This document shows positions 56,255 to 64,000 of a stretch of 64,000 bases of DNA, one piece after another. The position numbers and the translations under genes were made by a program. Location: assembly GCA_011455275.1 (NCBI GenBank), contig CP015028.1, positions 1,090,911 through 1,154,910 on the forward strand, read 5' to 3'. Each line of letters starts with the position of its first letter. Positions within the stretch are counted from its first letter, which is position 1. Under the pieces are notes generated by a model. The model ran no database searches and was not told the DNA's origin. It saw only the letters and a program-made list of their open reading frames with translations. The stretch is from Pasteurellaceae bacterium Orientalotternb1. GTDB taxonomy: Bacteria; Pseudomonadota; Gammaproteobacteria; Enterobacterales; Pasteurellaceae.

Positions 56255-57574
56255 ATGACATCAGTTTTAGCCTTTTTTGTTCTCATCTGTGTGTTAGTCT
56301 TTGTGCATGAGTATGGACATTTTTGGGCTGCACGTAAATGTGGTGTGAAAGTATTACGCTTTTCTATTGGTTTTGGCAAAGTACTTTGGAAAAAAACGGA
56401 TAAGCAGGGTACAGAATTTGCATTTTCATTGATTCCACTTGGTGGTTACGTACATATGTATAGCGGCGAGCCAGAATATGGATTGCCTGAAAGCCAATCA
56501 GTGAAACATAAAAGTGTATTACAACGTGCATTTATTATATTTGCGGGGCCGGCTGCAAACTTTTTGTTCGCAATTGCGGCGTACTGGGTTGTTTTTGCAG
56601 CAGGCGTGCCAACACTAAAACCTGTTGTTGGTGCTGTTATTCCACAAACTATTGCGGCAGACGCTGGGATTGTACCTGAATTTCAGGTTAAACAGGTCGA
56701 TGGCACGGTTGTTCAAGATTGGGAAGAAGTAACCTTAGCCCTTATTGGAAAAGTTGGCGTTAAACACGTTGAAGTATCAGGTTCATTGATTGATGAAGAC
56801 TTTCCTCGAACCTACACTTTGGATTTAAGTAATTGGGATATTCAAGGCCGTCGAGAGAATCCTTTAACGACTCTCGGGCTTAGTGCAAAAAGTGGTGTTG
56901 TTGAACCAATTATCAAACGCATAGTCGAACAATCGCCAGCAGAAAAGCAGGGGTTAAAAGCAGGCGATACCATTGTTTCGATAAACCAACAGCCCTATGA
57001 TTGGGATTTTCTAATTAAGCAAGTACAAACAGGTAATCCTGTACACTTGGTCGTTGAGCGTCTTGGTCAGCGAAGTCAATATCAAATTCAACCTGAAAAA
57101 TCGCTGAAAGAAAATCGTTATTTTATTGGAATTGAGCCAACCTATAAGCCCTTGGCTGATAAGTATCGAACCGAATTAAAGTATGATATGCTAACAGCTT
57201 TCCAGAAGAGTTTAGAAAAAGTCGGCTCGCTCGTTGTTAGTATTTTGCAGTTTATTGGTAAATTAATTACTGGTGATATTTCATTGACTAATATGGGCGG
57301 TCCGATTTCTATTGCGAAAAGTGCAGGAATGACTGTTGAAATAGGCTGGGTTTATTATCTGAGTTTTATGGCATTAATCAGCGTGAATCTTGGGGTGATG
57401 AATTTGTTCCCAATTTTACCGTTAGATGGCGGTCAGCTGCTTTTGCTTAGTGGCGAAGCATTGCGTGGCAAACCCTTGGCGGAAAAAATACAGTTCCGTT
57501 TTCAGCAATTAGGGGTTATGTTTGTATTGAGCTTAATGGCATTTGTGCTGTTTAATGATTTAGTTCACTTTTAA
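56255..57574 (+). CDS. rseP: RIP zinc metalloprotease RseP
   Basis: Site-2 protease of the inner membrane that cuts anti-sigma factor RseA after DegS and clears signal-peptide remnants. The zinc motif HEYGH is at residues 18-22, a PDZ region spans about 195-300 (AEKQGLKAGDTIVSINQ), and the second active-site motif NLFPILPLDGG is near residue 390. It is 439 residues (E. coli 450). It begins 9 bases after cdsA. A variant uptake signal (ACAAGCGGTT) separates it from bamA. Confidence 0.96.
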   Translation: MTSVLAFFVLICVLVFVHEYGHFWAARKCGVKVLRFSIGFGKVLWKKTDKQGTEFAFSLIPLGGYVHMYSGEPEYGLPESQSVKHKSVLQRAFIIFAGPAANFLFAIAAYWVVFAAGVPTLKPVVGAVIPQTIAADAGIVPEFQVKQVDGTVVQDWEEVTLALIGKVGVKHVEVSGSLIDEDFPRTYTLDLSNWDIQGRRENPLTTLGLSAKSGVVEPIIKRIVEQSPAEKQGLKAGDTIVSINQQPYDWDFLIKQVQTGNPVHLVVERLGQRSQYQIQPEKSLKENRYFIGIEPTYKPLADKYRTELKYDMLTAFQKSLEKVGSLVVSILQFIGKLITGDISLTNMGGPISIAKSAGMTVEIGWVYYLSFMALISVNLGVMNLFPILPLDGGQLLLLSGEALRGKPLAEKIQFRFQQLGVMFVLSLMAFVLFNDLVHF

Positions 57575-57627
57575 TCTGACAACAAGCGGTTAGATTCTCG
57601 AATAATTTTACAAATAGGATTATTTAA

Positions 57628-59999
57628 ATGAAAAAACTTTTACTTTCAACACTTTTAATTGCAAATGGCGTGCTTGCCGCTCCGTTTGTAGTAAAAGACA
57701 TTCGTATTGACGGCGTGCAACCAGAAATGGGGGCAACAATTATCCAAACATTGCCTGTCAAAGTTGGACAAACCGCAACCGATAATGATGTGGCGAATGT
57801 GGTTCGCCAACTTTTCTTACAAAACCGTTTTAAAGATGTAAGAGCAGTACGTGAAGGTAACACGCTTGTTATTAAAGTTGTCGAGCAGCCGATTATTAAC
57901 AATGTTGAGATTGAAGGTAACTCAGCGATTCCTAAAGATCCTTTAGAGCAGAATTTAAAAGCGAATTTAATTACGCGTGGTGAAATTTTTGAGCTAGCCA
58001 AACTTGAATCGTTTAAACAGGCGTTGATTGAACACTATCATTCGATTGGTCGTTATAACGCACAAATCGATACCTTAGTCACGAATGCAGAGAATGGCAG
58101 CGTAAACATCAAATTAGCGATTAAAGAGAATGAAGTATCTTACGTAAAAACGATTAATTTTGAAGGCAACCAAGTGTTTAGTTCAAAGGAATTGACTAAA
58201 CAGTTAGACATTCAACCAGATGTCTCTTGGTGGAATATTTTCGAAAGTAGTAAGTTTGAGCAGCCTGCGTATAACCAAGATCTTGAAAATCTGCGTAATT
58301 TTTATCTAAACCGTGGCTATGCAAAATTCAATATTGAAGATGCCGATGTAAAATTCAGTGATGATAAAAAAGAAGTGAATTTAACCTACAAAATCCACGA
58401 AGGCGAACAATACAATATTAGTGAAATTCGCATTGTTGGTAATACCGCTAAAATGGATACAGAATTGAATGCACTGTTAAAAGAGTTTAAAGCAGGGCAA
58501 CCATTCCGCCGTGATGATTTAGTTAAAATTGAAGATGGCATTAAAGAAATATTAGGTGATGCGGGTTTTGCTTCTGCTAAAGTAGAAATTCATCCAAACT
58601 TTAACGATGAAAATAAAACCGTACGAATCAATTATGTGGTAGATGCGGGTGCTCGCCTTTATGTGCGTAAAATTCGTTTTGAAGGCAATGATGTTACTGC
58701 AGATTCAACATTACGCCGCGAAATGCGTCAGCAAGAAGGAGCTTGGTTATCAACTGGTTTAGCAAACTTAGGTAAAGAACGTTTAGAACGTACAGGTTTC
58801 TATGATTCTGTTGAAATGTCACTACCAAATGTGCCAAATACACCAGACCAAGTTGATGTGGTATATAAAATTAAAGAACGTAACACTGGAAGTATCAACT
58901 TTGGTATTGGCTATGGTACGGAGAGTGGATTCAGCTATCAAGCAGGAATCAAACAAGACAACTTCTTAGGTATGGGTTCATCAATTAGTTTAAACGGTAC
59001 ACGTAATGACTACGGCAACAGCATCAACTTAGGTTATACCGAACCATACTTTACTAAAGATGGCGTGAGTTTGGGGGGAATGTTTTCTATGAAGATTACG
59101 ATAACTCAAAAAGTGATACTGCATCTAACTATAAACGTCGTACTTATGGATTAAACGGTACTTTAGGCTTCCCTGTAGATGAAAATAACTCTTACTATTT
59201 AGGATTAGGCTATACTCACGATGTCATCAAAAATGCACAGCGTGAATATTCTCGTGAGCTTTATGTAAAATCGTTGAATATCCCAATTGCAAATAGTCCA
59301 TACTATAACCAAATCAAAGCCAATGATTTTGATTTCTCATTTGGTTGGAACTATAACAGTTTAAACCGTGGTTTCTTACCAACTAAGGGTAGCGTTGCCA
59401 ATATTGGTGGTAAAGTTACTATCCCTGGTTCAACCAATAAATACTACAAATTGAATGCCGATTTCAAAAACTTCTTCCCATTAAATCGTGAACATAAATG
59501 GGTGATCTCAACAAAAGTTGGCGTGTCTTACGCAAATGGCTTTGGCGGAAAACGTTTACCGTTCTACCAAAACTATATGGCGGGTGGTATTGGATCACTC
59601 CGTGGCTTCTCCTACGGTGCAATTGGTCCACGAGCAATTTATCTCAACCAAAATGGGAAATTTGAATCGTTAAGTGCAGATGTGATCGGCGGTAACGCAA
59701 TGGCATTAGCAAGTTTAGAATTGATTATGCCAACCCCATTGGTGAGCGATAAATATCAGCACAATGTCAGAACATCATTCTTTGTGGATGCGGCATCCGT
59801 TTGGGACACAACTTGGGATAGTAAAAAATATCCAAATTTAGATTTTGGTAACTACAAACGAGTTCGCTCTTCGGCAGGTATTGCATTCCAGTGGAACTCA
59901 CCAATCGGACCACTTTTATTCTCTTATGCAAAACCGCTTAAGAAATATCAATATGATGAAATTGAACAGTTCCAATTTAGCATTGGCGGCTCGTTCTAA
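57628..59999 (+). CDS. bamA: outer-membrane assembly protein BamA, interrupted by a one-base deletion in a G tract
   Basis: Essential beta-barrel insertase (D15/Oma87 of Pasteurellaceae). A signal peptide (cut near VLA-A) precedes five POTRA domains (about 20-420) and a 16-strand barrel ending in a C-terminal Phe; [13 protein letters not shown] is the conserved loop-6 VRGF-type motif. The frame breaks at a run of six G (59073-59078): with seven, the protein continues [22 protein letters not shown] and is about 790 residues, the normal length. The first frame stops at 59154, the second runs to 59999. Because the gene is essential and both halves are conserved, a base-calling error is the likely cause. 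Confidence 0.93.
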
Positions 60000-60010
60000 T
60001 AATTTAACCT

Positions 60011-60057
60011 TACAAGCGGTAAGATTCGCAAAAAATTTTGCAAATCTGACCGCTTGT
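60011..60057. repeat. inverted uptake-signal pair between bamA and skp
   Basis: A variant ACAAGCGGTA (about 60012-60021) faces an exact GACCGCTTGT (60048-60057) around AAAAATTTTGCAAAT; the arms pair imperfectly. Confidence 0.65.
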
Positions 60058-60078
60058 ATTTAGCAAAAAGGAAACTTA

Positions 60079-60807
60079 ATGAAAAATGTATTTAAATTAG
60101 CAGCTATCGCAGCCGCATTCACTTTCCCAGCCACTCTTGCCAATGCGAATGATAAAATTGCATTCGCTGATCCTAATTTTCTGCTCCAAAACCATCCTGA
60201 AATGGTCATTGCATCACAAAAAATTGAAAAAGCGGTGCAGGAAGCGAAAAATAAATTCGCAGACGAAGAGAAAAAATTAACAGAAGAAGACAAAGCATTA
60301 TCCGATGAATTCCAAAAAATCGAAGAAGATGCACAAAAGCTTAAAAAAGAGCAAGACGCCCTAGAAGCTTCATTGAAGAAAAAAGTGGCGGCATTAGACA
60401 AAGATGCACCAAGATTGCGTTCAAAAGAGATTCAAGCACGTCAAAATGCCATTCAAAATGAACAAAAAACGTTCCAAAAGAAAGTTGATGCTATTCAAAA
60501 ACGCGAAGCTGACTTCCGTAAAAAAGCAGATGCTTTCCAGGACAAAGTGGCTCAGTTCCAACAAAAATTAGAGCAAGAACAAAATGCGATGAATATCGAT
60601 ACCACTGAAATTCAGAAAAAAGCAGTTGAAGATGTGAATGTGGCGATTAAAGCCGTTGCTGAAAGCAAAGGTTACACCTTGGTGTTAATTCCATCTGTAG
60701 CATTATATGCAAAAGATGAAACAGCCAACATTACTGAAGAAGTGTTATCTTCATTAAAAGCGAATGTAAAAGTGGCTGAAGAAAAACCAGCTGAACAGGC
60801 GAAGTAA
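60079..60807 (+). CDS. skp: periplasmic chaperone Skp/OmpH family, long form
   Basis: Trimeric periplasmic holdase that carries outer-membrane proteins to BamA. A signal peptide (about 1-23, cut near ANA-N) is followed by [17 protein letters not shown], a long coiled-coil tentacle rich in Lys, Glu and Gln (about 50-190), and a return strand [17 protein letters not shown]. At 242 residues it is much longer than E. coli Skp (161), the extra length falling in the coiled coil. It lies between bamA and lpxD as usual, two bases before lpxD. Confidence 0.92.
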   Translation: MKNVFKLAAIAAAFTFPATLANANDKIAFADPNFLLQNHPEMVIASQKIEKAVQEAKNKFADEEKKLTEEDKALSDEFQKIEEDAQKLKKEQDALEASLKKKVAALDKDAPRLRSKEIQARQNAIQNEQKTFQKKVDAIQKREADFRKKADAFQDKVAQFQQKLEQEQNAMNIDTTEIQKKAVEDVNVAIKAVAESKGYTLVLIPSVALYAKDETANITEEVLSSLKANVKVAEEKPAEQAK

Positions 60808-60809
60808 TA

Positions 60810-61838
60810 ATGAAAACTTTCCGTTTAAGTGAATTGGCGGAACAAATCGGCGGAACGATAAAAGGTGACGCCGATTTAGTCGTTTCCACCATCGCTCCTT
60901 TAGAAAAAGCAGAAGCTTCTCAAATTACGTTTATTTCAAATGCAAAATATCGCTCGCAACTGACCGCTTGTCAGGCTGGAGCGATTATTGTGAACGAAAG
61001 TGATGTTGAGTTTTGTCGCAACGATCAAAATTTGATCGTAGTGAGAAATCCTTACCTCGCTTATGCGATTTTGGCTCAATATATGGACATCACACCAAAA
61101 CCAGCCAGCGGAATCGCTTCGACGGCAGTCGTTTCACCTGATGCAAAACTGGGTAACAACGTCTCTATTGGTGCCAACGCTGTGATTGAAAGCGGGGTGG
61201 AACTTGGTGATGATGTTGTCATCGGTGCGGGTTGTTTTGTGGGTAAAAATACGCAAATTGGTTCACGAACCAAATTGTGGGCAAATGTATCCATTTATCA
61301 CAATGTACGTATTGGCTCGGATTGCTTGATTCAATCCTCCGCCGTGATAGGCAGCGATGGTTTTGGTTACGCCAATGATAAAGGACAATGGATTAAGATC
61401 CCACAAACAGGCGGTGTGGTTATCGGTAACCGAGTTGAGATTGGGGCTTGTACTTGTATCGACCGTGGGGCATTAGATCCAACGGTAATTGAAGATAATG
61501 TGATTATTGATAACCTATGCCAAATCGCTCACAACGTTCATATCGGCTTTGGCACTGCCGTGGCTGGTGGCGTAATTATGGCGGGTAGCTTAAAAGTCGG
61601 GCGATTCTGTCAAATTGGTGGGGCAAGTGTTATCAATGGACATATGGAAATTTGTGATGGTGCCATTATTACAGGTATGGGAATGGTAATGCGACCGATT
61701 ACCGAAAAAGGTATCTATTCATCAGGCATTCCATTGCAAACGAACAAAGAATGGCGTAAAACCGCAGCATTAACAATGAATATTGATAAAATCAATGAGC
61801 GATTAAAAGCCGTTGAGAAACATATAAAAGAATCATAG
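60810..61838 (+). CDS. lpxD: UDP-3-O-acylglucosamine N-acyltransferase
   Basis: Third enzyme of lipid A synthesis; adds a hydroxyacyl chain to the 2-amino group of UDP-3-O-acyl-GlcN. An N-terminal uridine-binding domain (about 1-100) is followed by a left-handed beta-helix of hexapeptide repeats ([20 protein letters not shown]) with the catalytic His in the IAHNVHIG stretch near residue 238. It is 342 residues. A USS core lies in its 5' part at 60962-60971. Confidence 0.96.
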   Translation: MKTFRLSELAEQIGGTIKGDADLVVSTIAPLEKAEASQITFISNAKYRSQLTACQAGAIIVNESDVEFCRNDQNLIVVRNPYLAYAILAQYMDITPKPASGIASTAVVSPDAKLGNNVSIGANAVIESGVELGDDVVIGAGCFVGKNTQIGSRTKLWANVSIYHNVRIGSDCLIQSSAVIGSDGFGYANDKGQWIKIPQTGGVVIGNRVEIGACTCIDRGALDPTVIEDNVIIDNLCQIAHNVHIGFGTAVAGGVIMAGSLKVGRFCQIGGASVINGHMEICDGAIITGMGMVMRPITEKGIYSSGIPLQTNKEWRKTAALTMNIDKINERLKAVEKHIKES

Positions 61839-61922
61839 GACGAAATATCTAGCTTCGGATTAGATGATTTTGCCTGATACAATATGAAACTAGAGTGAAT
61901 TTGATTTTAAGAGGGACTTACA

Positions 61923-62372
61923 GTGTCAGAAACTCGTGAACTAAAAGTGGTTGAAATTGAAGAGATTATGCGATTATTACCGCACCGCTATCCATTTTTA
62001 ATGGTGGATCGTGTGGTAGATTTTGAAGAAGGGAAATGGCTTACTGCGATTAAAAATGTAAGCGTAAATGAACCGTGTTTTACTGGACATTTTCCAGAAA
62101 AACCAATTTTTCCAGGCGTATTGATTATGGAAGCATTAGCCCAATCTATGGGAATTTTGGCATTTAAAACCAGAGAATTAGAACCAGGTTCGTTATTTTA
62201 TTTCGCAGGTATTGATAATGCACGCTTCAAAAAACCTGTCGTGCCAGGTGATCAAATGACACTGCACGTCGAAGTGATCAAAGAAGTTCGTGGCATTACC
62301 CGTTTTACTGGCACCGCAACCGTTGATGGAAAAGTGGTCTGTGAAGCGGAATTAATGTGTGCTCGTAAATAA
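61923..62372 (+). CDS. fabZ: 3-hydroxyacyl-ACP dehydratase FabZ
   Basis: Dehydrates 3-hydroxyacyl-ACP in fatty acid elongation, competing with LpxA/LpxD for the same substrate. The hot-dog fold active site is [20 protein letters not shown] with the catalytic His and Glu near residues 54-68. It is 149 residues with a GTG start at 61923. The 84 bases before it are AT-rich and could hold a promoter. It lies between lpxD and lpxA, the conserved order. Confidence 0.96.
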   Translation: MSETRELKVVEIEEIMRLLPHRYPFLMVDRVVDFEEGKWLTAIKNVSVNEPCFTGHFPEKPIFPGVLIMEALAQSMGILAFKTRELEPGSLFYFAGIDNARFKKPVVPGDQMTLHVEVIKEVRGITRFTGTATVDGKVVCEAELMCARK

Positions 62373-62392
62373 TTTTGAGAAGGAAGATTGCT

Positions 62393-63187
62393 ATGCAATT
62401 TATTGATTCTTCAGCAAAAATCAGCCCACTTGCAGTAATTGAAAACGGTGCAAGAATTGGTGCGAATGTTGAGATTGGTCCATTTTGTGTGATCGGAAAA
62501 GACGTGAAAATTGGTGCAGGAACTAAAATTCATTCGCATGTTGTCATTCAAGGCGATACTGAAATTGGTGAAGATAACCATATTTTCCAATTTGCTAGCA
62601 TCGGTGAGATCAACCAAGATCTAAAATATAATGGCGAGCCAACCAAAACCATTATCGGTAATCGCAACCGCATTCGTGAAAGCGTGACCATTCACCGTGG
62701 CACAGTACAAGGCGGTGGTGTAACTAAAGTCGGCGATGATAACTTGTTTATGATCAACTGCCATATTGCTCACGACTGTTCAATCGGCAACCGTTGCATT
62801 ATTGCGAACAATGGCACTCTGGCTGGGCACGTTACCTTGGACGACTTTGTGATTGTTGGAGGTATGTCAGCCATTCACCAGTTTGTCGTTATTGGCTCGC
62901 ACGTAATGCTCGGTGGTGGTTCAATGGTCAGCCAAGACGTACCACCTTATGTGATGGCACAAGGCAACCACGCCCAACCATTTGGTGTAAACCTTGAAGG
63001 CTTAAAACGCCGTGGTTTTGAAAAAGCCACGATGCACGCCATTCGCAATGTGTATAAATTGATCTACCGCAGCGGCAAAACCCTTGAAGAAGCGATGCCA
63101 GAAATCGAACAATATGCGAAAACGGAAGCCGCCGTCAGCCTATTTTTAGACTTCTTCAAACGATCAACTCGTGGGATCATTCGTTAA
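62393..63187 (+). CDS. lpxA: UDP-N-acetylglucosamine O-acyltransferase
   Basis: First enzyme of lipid A synthesis, transferring a 3-hydroxyacyl chain to UDP-GlcNAc. A left-handed beta-helix of hexapeptide repeats ([14 protein letters not shown] onwards) holds the catalytic His in [14 protein letters not shown] near residue 126. The ATG at 62393 after AGAAGGAAG gives 264 residues (E. coli 262). lpxB does not follow within the window: the cluster ends here at an inverted USS pair. Confidence 0.96.
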   Translation: MQFIDSSAKISPLAVIENGARIGANVEIGPFCVIGKDVKIGAGTKIHSHVVIQGDTEIGEDNHIFQFASIGEINQDLKYNGEPTKTIIGNRNRIRESVTIHRGTVQGGGVTKVGDDNLFMINCHIAHDCSIGNRCIIANNGTLAGHVTLDDFVIVGGMSAIHQFVVIGSHVMLGGGSMVSQDVPPYVMAQGNHAQPFGVNLEGLKRRGFEKATMHAIRNVYKLIYRSGKTLEEAMPEIEQYAKTEAAVSLFLDFFKRSTRGIIR

Positions 63188-63208
63188 TTTGTGATTTTTT
63201 CCCCTGAT

Positions 63209-63273
63209 ACAAGCGGTCAGTTCCTTCAAATTTTTTGCAATTTGCAAAATTTTAGCAGGAACTGACCGCTTGT
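63209..63273. terminator. inverted uptake-signal pair ending the lpxA operon
   Basis: Perfect 17-bp arms ACAAGCGGTCAGTTCCT (63209-63225) and AGGAACTGACCGCTTGT (63257-63273), enclosing TTTTTTGCAATTTGCAAAATTTT, itself a palindrome in its centre. Lies between convergent genes and is the only terminator-like structure there. Confidence 0.65.
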
Positions 63274-63281
63274 TGTTTATA

Positions 63282-63866
63282 TTACAAACCCGCCGTAATA
63301 AAGAAATTACGGTAGGCTTCAACTTTTTTGGCGAAGCTTAACGGGTAGGCTCTGGAGGTGGAAGGCAGGCGGTAGAGTTTGAGATTCGAGTTTGGATATG
63401 GGTAGTCGATCCATTCGTTTGTTTTGGGGGAGCTGACTTTATTCGGTAGCAATTCAAGCAAAATATCGGTGGCTTTTCCGCCTGTGGTGAATAGCCATCG
63501 GCAATGTGGCACTTGGGCGAGCATTGCGTGCAAATCAACTTTTTCCACAATGGTGAGAAATTTATCGGAGGCGTTGTCTTGTTCCCGAATGGCTTTGGTT
63601 ACGGTTGGGCAGAGGGCTATGCCTTTTTCATAGAGAAATTGCAAAATTTTGTTGGGATCAAACCGCTTGTCGTTCGGTACGATGAAATGATTCGGATTGC
63701 CAAAGAAGATTTCACCGTAAATCCGCCACATATCGTTTTGGAAATTGGGGTAGTAGAAATCCATCGAACGTTTTTCGGGCTTGGGCGGAAACGTTCCCAT
63801 CATCATTACGGTTGCGTTCGGTGGGAGAATAGGCGGGAAAGGGTGGGATTCGATTGGTTTTGACAT
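63282..63866 (-). CDS. uracil-DNA glycosylase superfamily protein (DUF4918/MUG-like)
   Basis: Probable DNA glycosylase of the uracil-DNA glycosylase superfamily. Visible features are MMGTFPPKPEKRSMDFYYPN near the N-terminus (motif 1 region), CPTVTKAIREQDN in the middle, and a C-terminal RLPSTSRAY block (motif 2 of the SPS type). The ATG at 63866 (MSKPIES) gives 194 residues; a longer frame to 63956 runs into the palindromic repeat and is not credible. The exact substrate is unknown. Convergent with lpxA. Confidence 0.75.
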   Translation of the reverse strand: MSKPIESHPFPPILPPNATVMMMGTFPPKPEKRSMDFYYPNFQNDMWRIYGEIFFGNPNHFIVPNDKRFDPNKILQFLYEKGIALCPTVTKAIREQDNASDKFLTIVEKVDLHAMLAQVPHCRWLFTTGGKATDILLELLPNKVSSPKTNEWIDYPYPNSNLKLYRLPSTSRAYPLSFAKKVEAYRNFFITAGL

Positions 63867-63876
63867 AACGTAAAAA

Positions 63877-63972
63877 GTAGGGGCGGACCTGTGTGTCCGC
63901 CCGTTTGTGATTAGCAAAATAGCGGTGAAAAATAACCGCTTGTTATGGGCGGACACACAGGTCCGCCCCTAC
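63877..63972. repeat. 26-bp inverted repeat with nested palindromes
   Basis: Arms 63877-63902 and 63947-63972 are perfect reverse complements over 26 bp. Each arm is itself a near-palindrome (GGGGCGGAC - CTGTGT - GTCCGCCC). The 44-base spacer contains AGCGGT-N8-ACCGCT, a damaged uptake-signal pair. No coding capacity; no transposase in the window. Confidence 0.85.
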
Positions 63973-64000
63973 ATTTATCGGCAATTATAAAGCCTTCAAA

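Noticed and set aside
63877-63972. Insertion-sequence end
   Set aside because: There is an inverted repeat but no transposase, no target duplication visible, and only 96 bases in total.

Overview
The window is ordinary chromosome of a Pasteurellaceae species of the Actinobacillus/Mannheimia branch. By eye it holds about thirty exact copies of the 10-mer ACAAGCGGTC (either strand), usually followed about 15-25 bases later by an AT-rich TTTTGCAAA. This is the extended DNA-uptake signal (USS) of the A. pleuropneumoniae type, not the Haemophilus influenzae type. Gene content agrees: a SiaPT sialic-acid TRAP system with NanM, an Apf-like type IV pilus operon, Kdo kinase KdkA, OpsX and an LgtF-like LOS glucosyltransferase. 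The species cannot be named from the sequence alone. I see no tRNA, rRNA operon, CRISPR array, prophage or intact insertion sequence.

Layout. 1-13.4 kb: a peroxiredoxin-glutaredoxin fusion (cut by the window edge), ppiB, cysS, a low-molecular-weight phosphatase, sbcB, an unrecognised small gene pair, a secreted SAM-hydrolase-like protein, rnm, dnaB, ycgL-nrdR, greA, dacB, the RNase P RNA and gpmA. 13.6-20.2 kb: lepA-lepB-rnc-era, a broken RhuM-Fic gene, and recO. 20.2-30.7 kb: a frameshifted metX, a DMT exporter and sanA, raiA, lpxL, the compact rdgB-ybjQ-ycgN operon, ydfG, a PurR-controlled NCS2 purine permease, kdkA, folE and truA. 30.8-39.2 kb: an NhaC-family transporter behind a lysine riboswitch (candidate lysine permease LysW), hns, purU, rnhA, and the sialic-acid uptake genes siaP-siaT-nanM. 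39.4-49.6 kb: PurR-controlled cvpA-purF, the convergent pilABCD operon with a candidate competence CRP-S site, radA, sdaA and argG. 49.7-63.9 kb: LOS glycosyltransferases, yhbY, pgpB-nagK, gloB, then the envelope cluster uppS-cdsA-rseP-bamA-skp-lpxD-fabZ-lpxA and a DNA glycosylase-like gene.

How the genes fit together. Much of the window serves the outer envelope: lipid A (lpxA, lpxD, fabZ, lpxL), Kdo and inner-core LOS (kdkA, opsX, lgtF-like), undecaprenyl and phospholipid metabolism (uppS, cdsA, pgpB) and outer-membrane assembly (bamA, skp, rseP). A second theme is scavenging from the host: sialic acid, purines and lysine, each behind a visible cis-element (CRP site, PurR box, lysine riboswitch). 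A third is natural transformation: the USS copies plus the pilABCD operon.

Quality warning. Two genes (metX and bamA) are each broken by one missing G inside a G tract. bamA is essential, so at least that lesion is probably a sequencing or assembly error. The broken RhuM-Fic gene differs, with a frameshift outside a long homopolymer plus an in-frame stop, and looks truly decayed. No single dramatic new system stands out. The best leads are the secreted SAM hydrolase, the lysine-riboswitch antiporter, attenuator-like hairpins inside the siaPT and pil operons, a purF terminator embedded in pilD, and inverted USS pairs used as terminators, one of which shows covariation.
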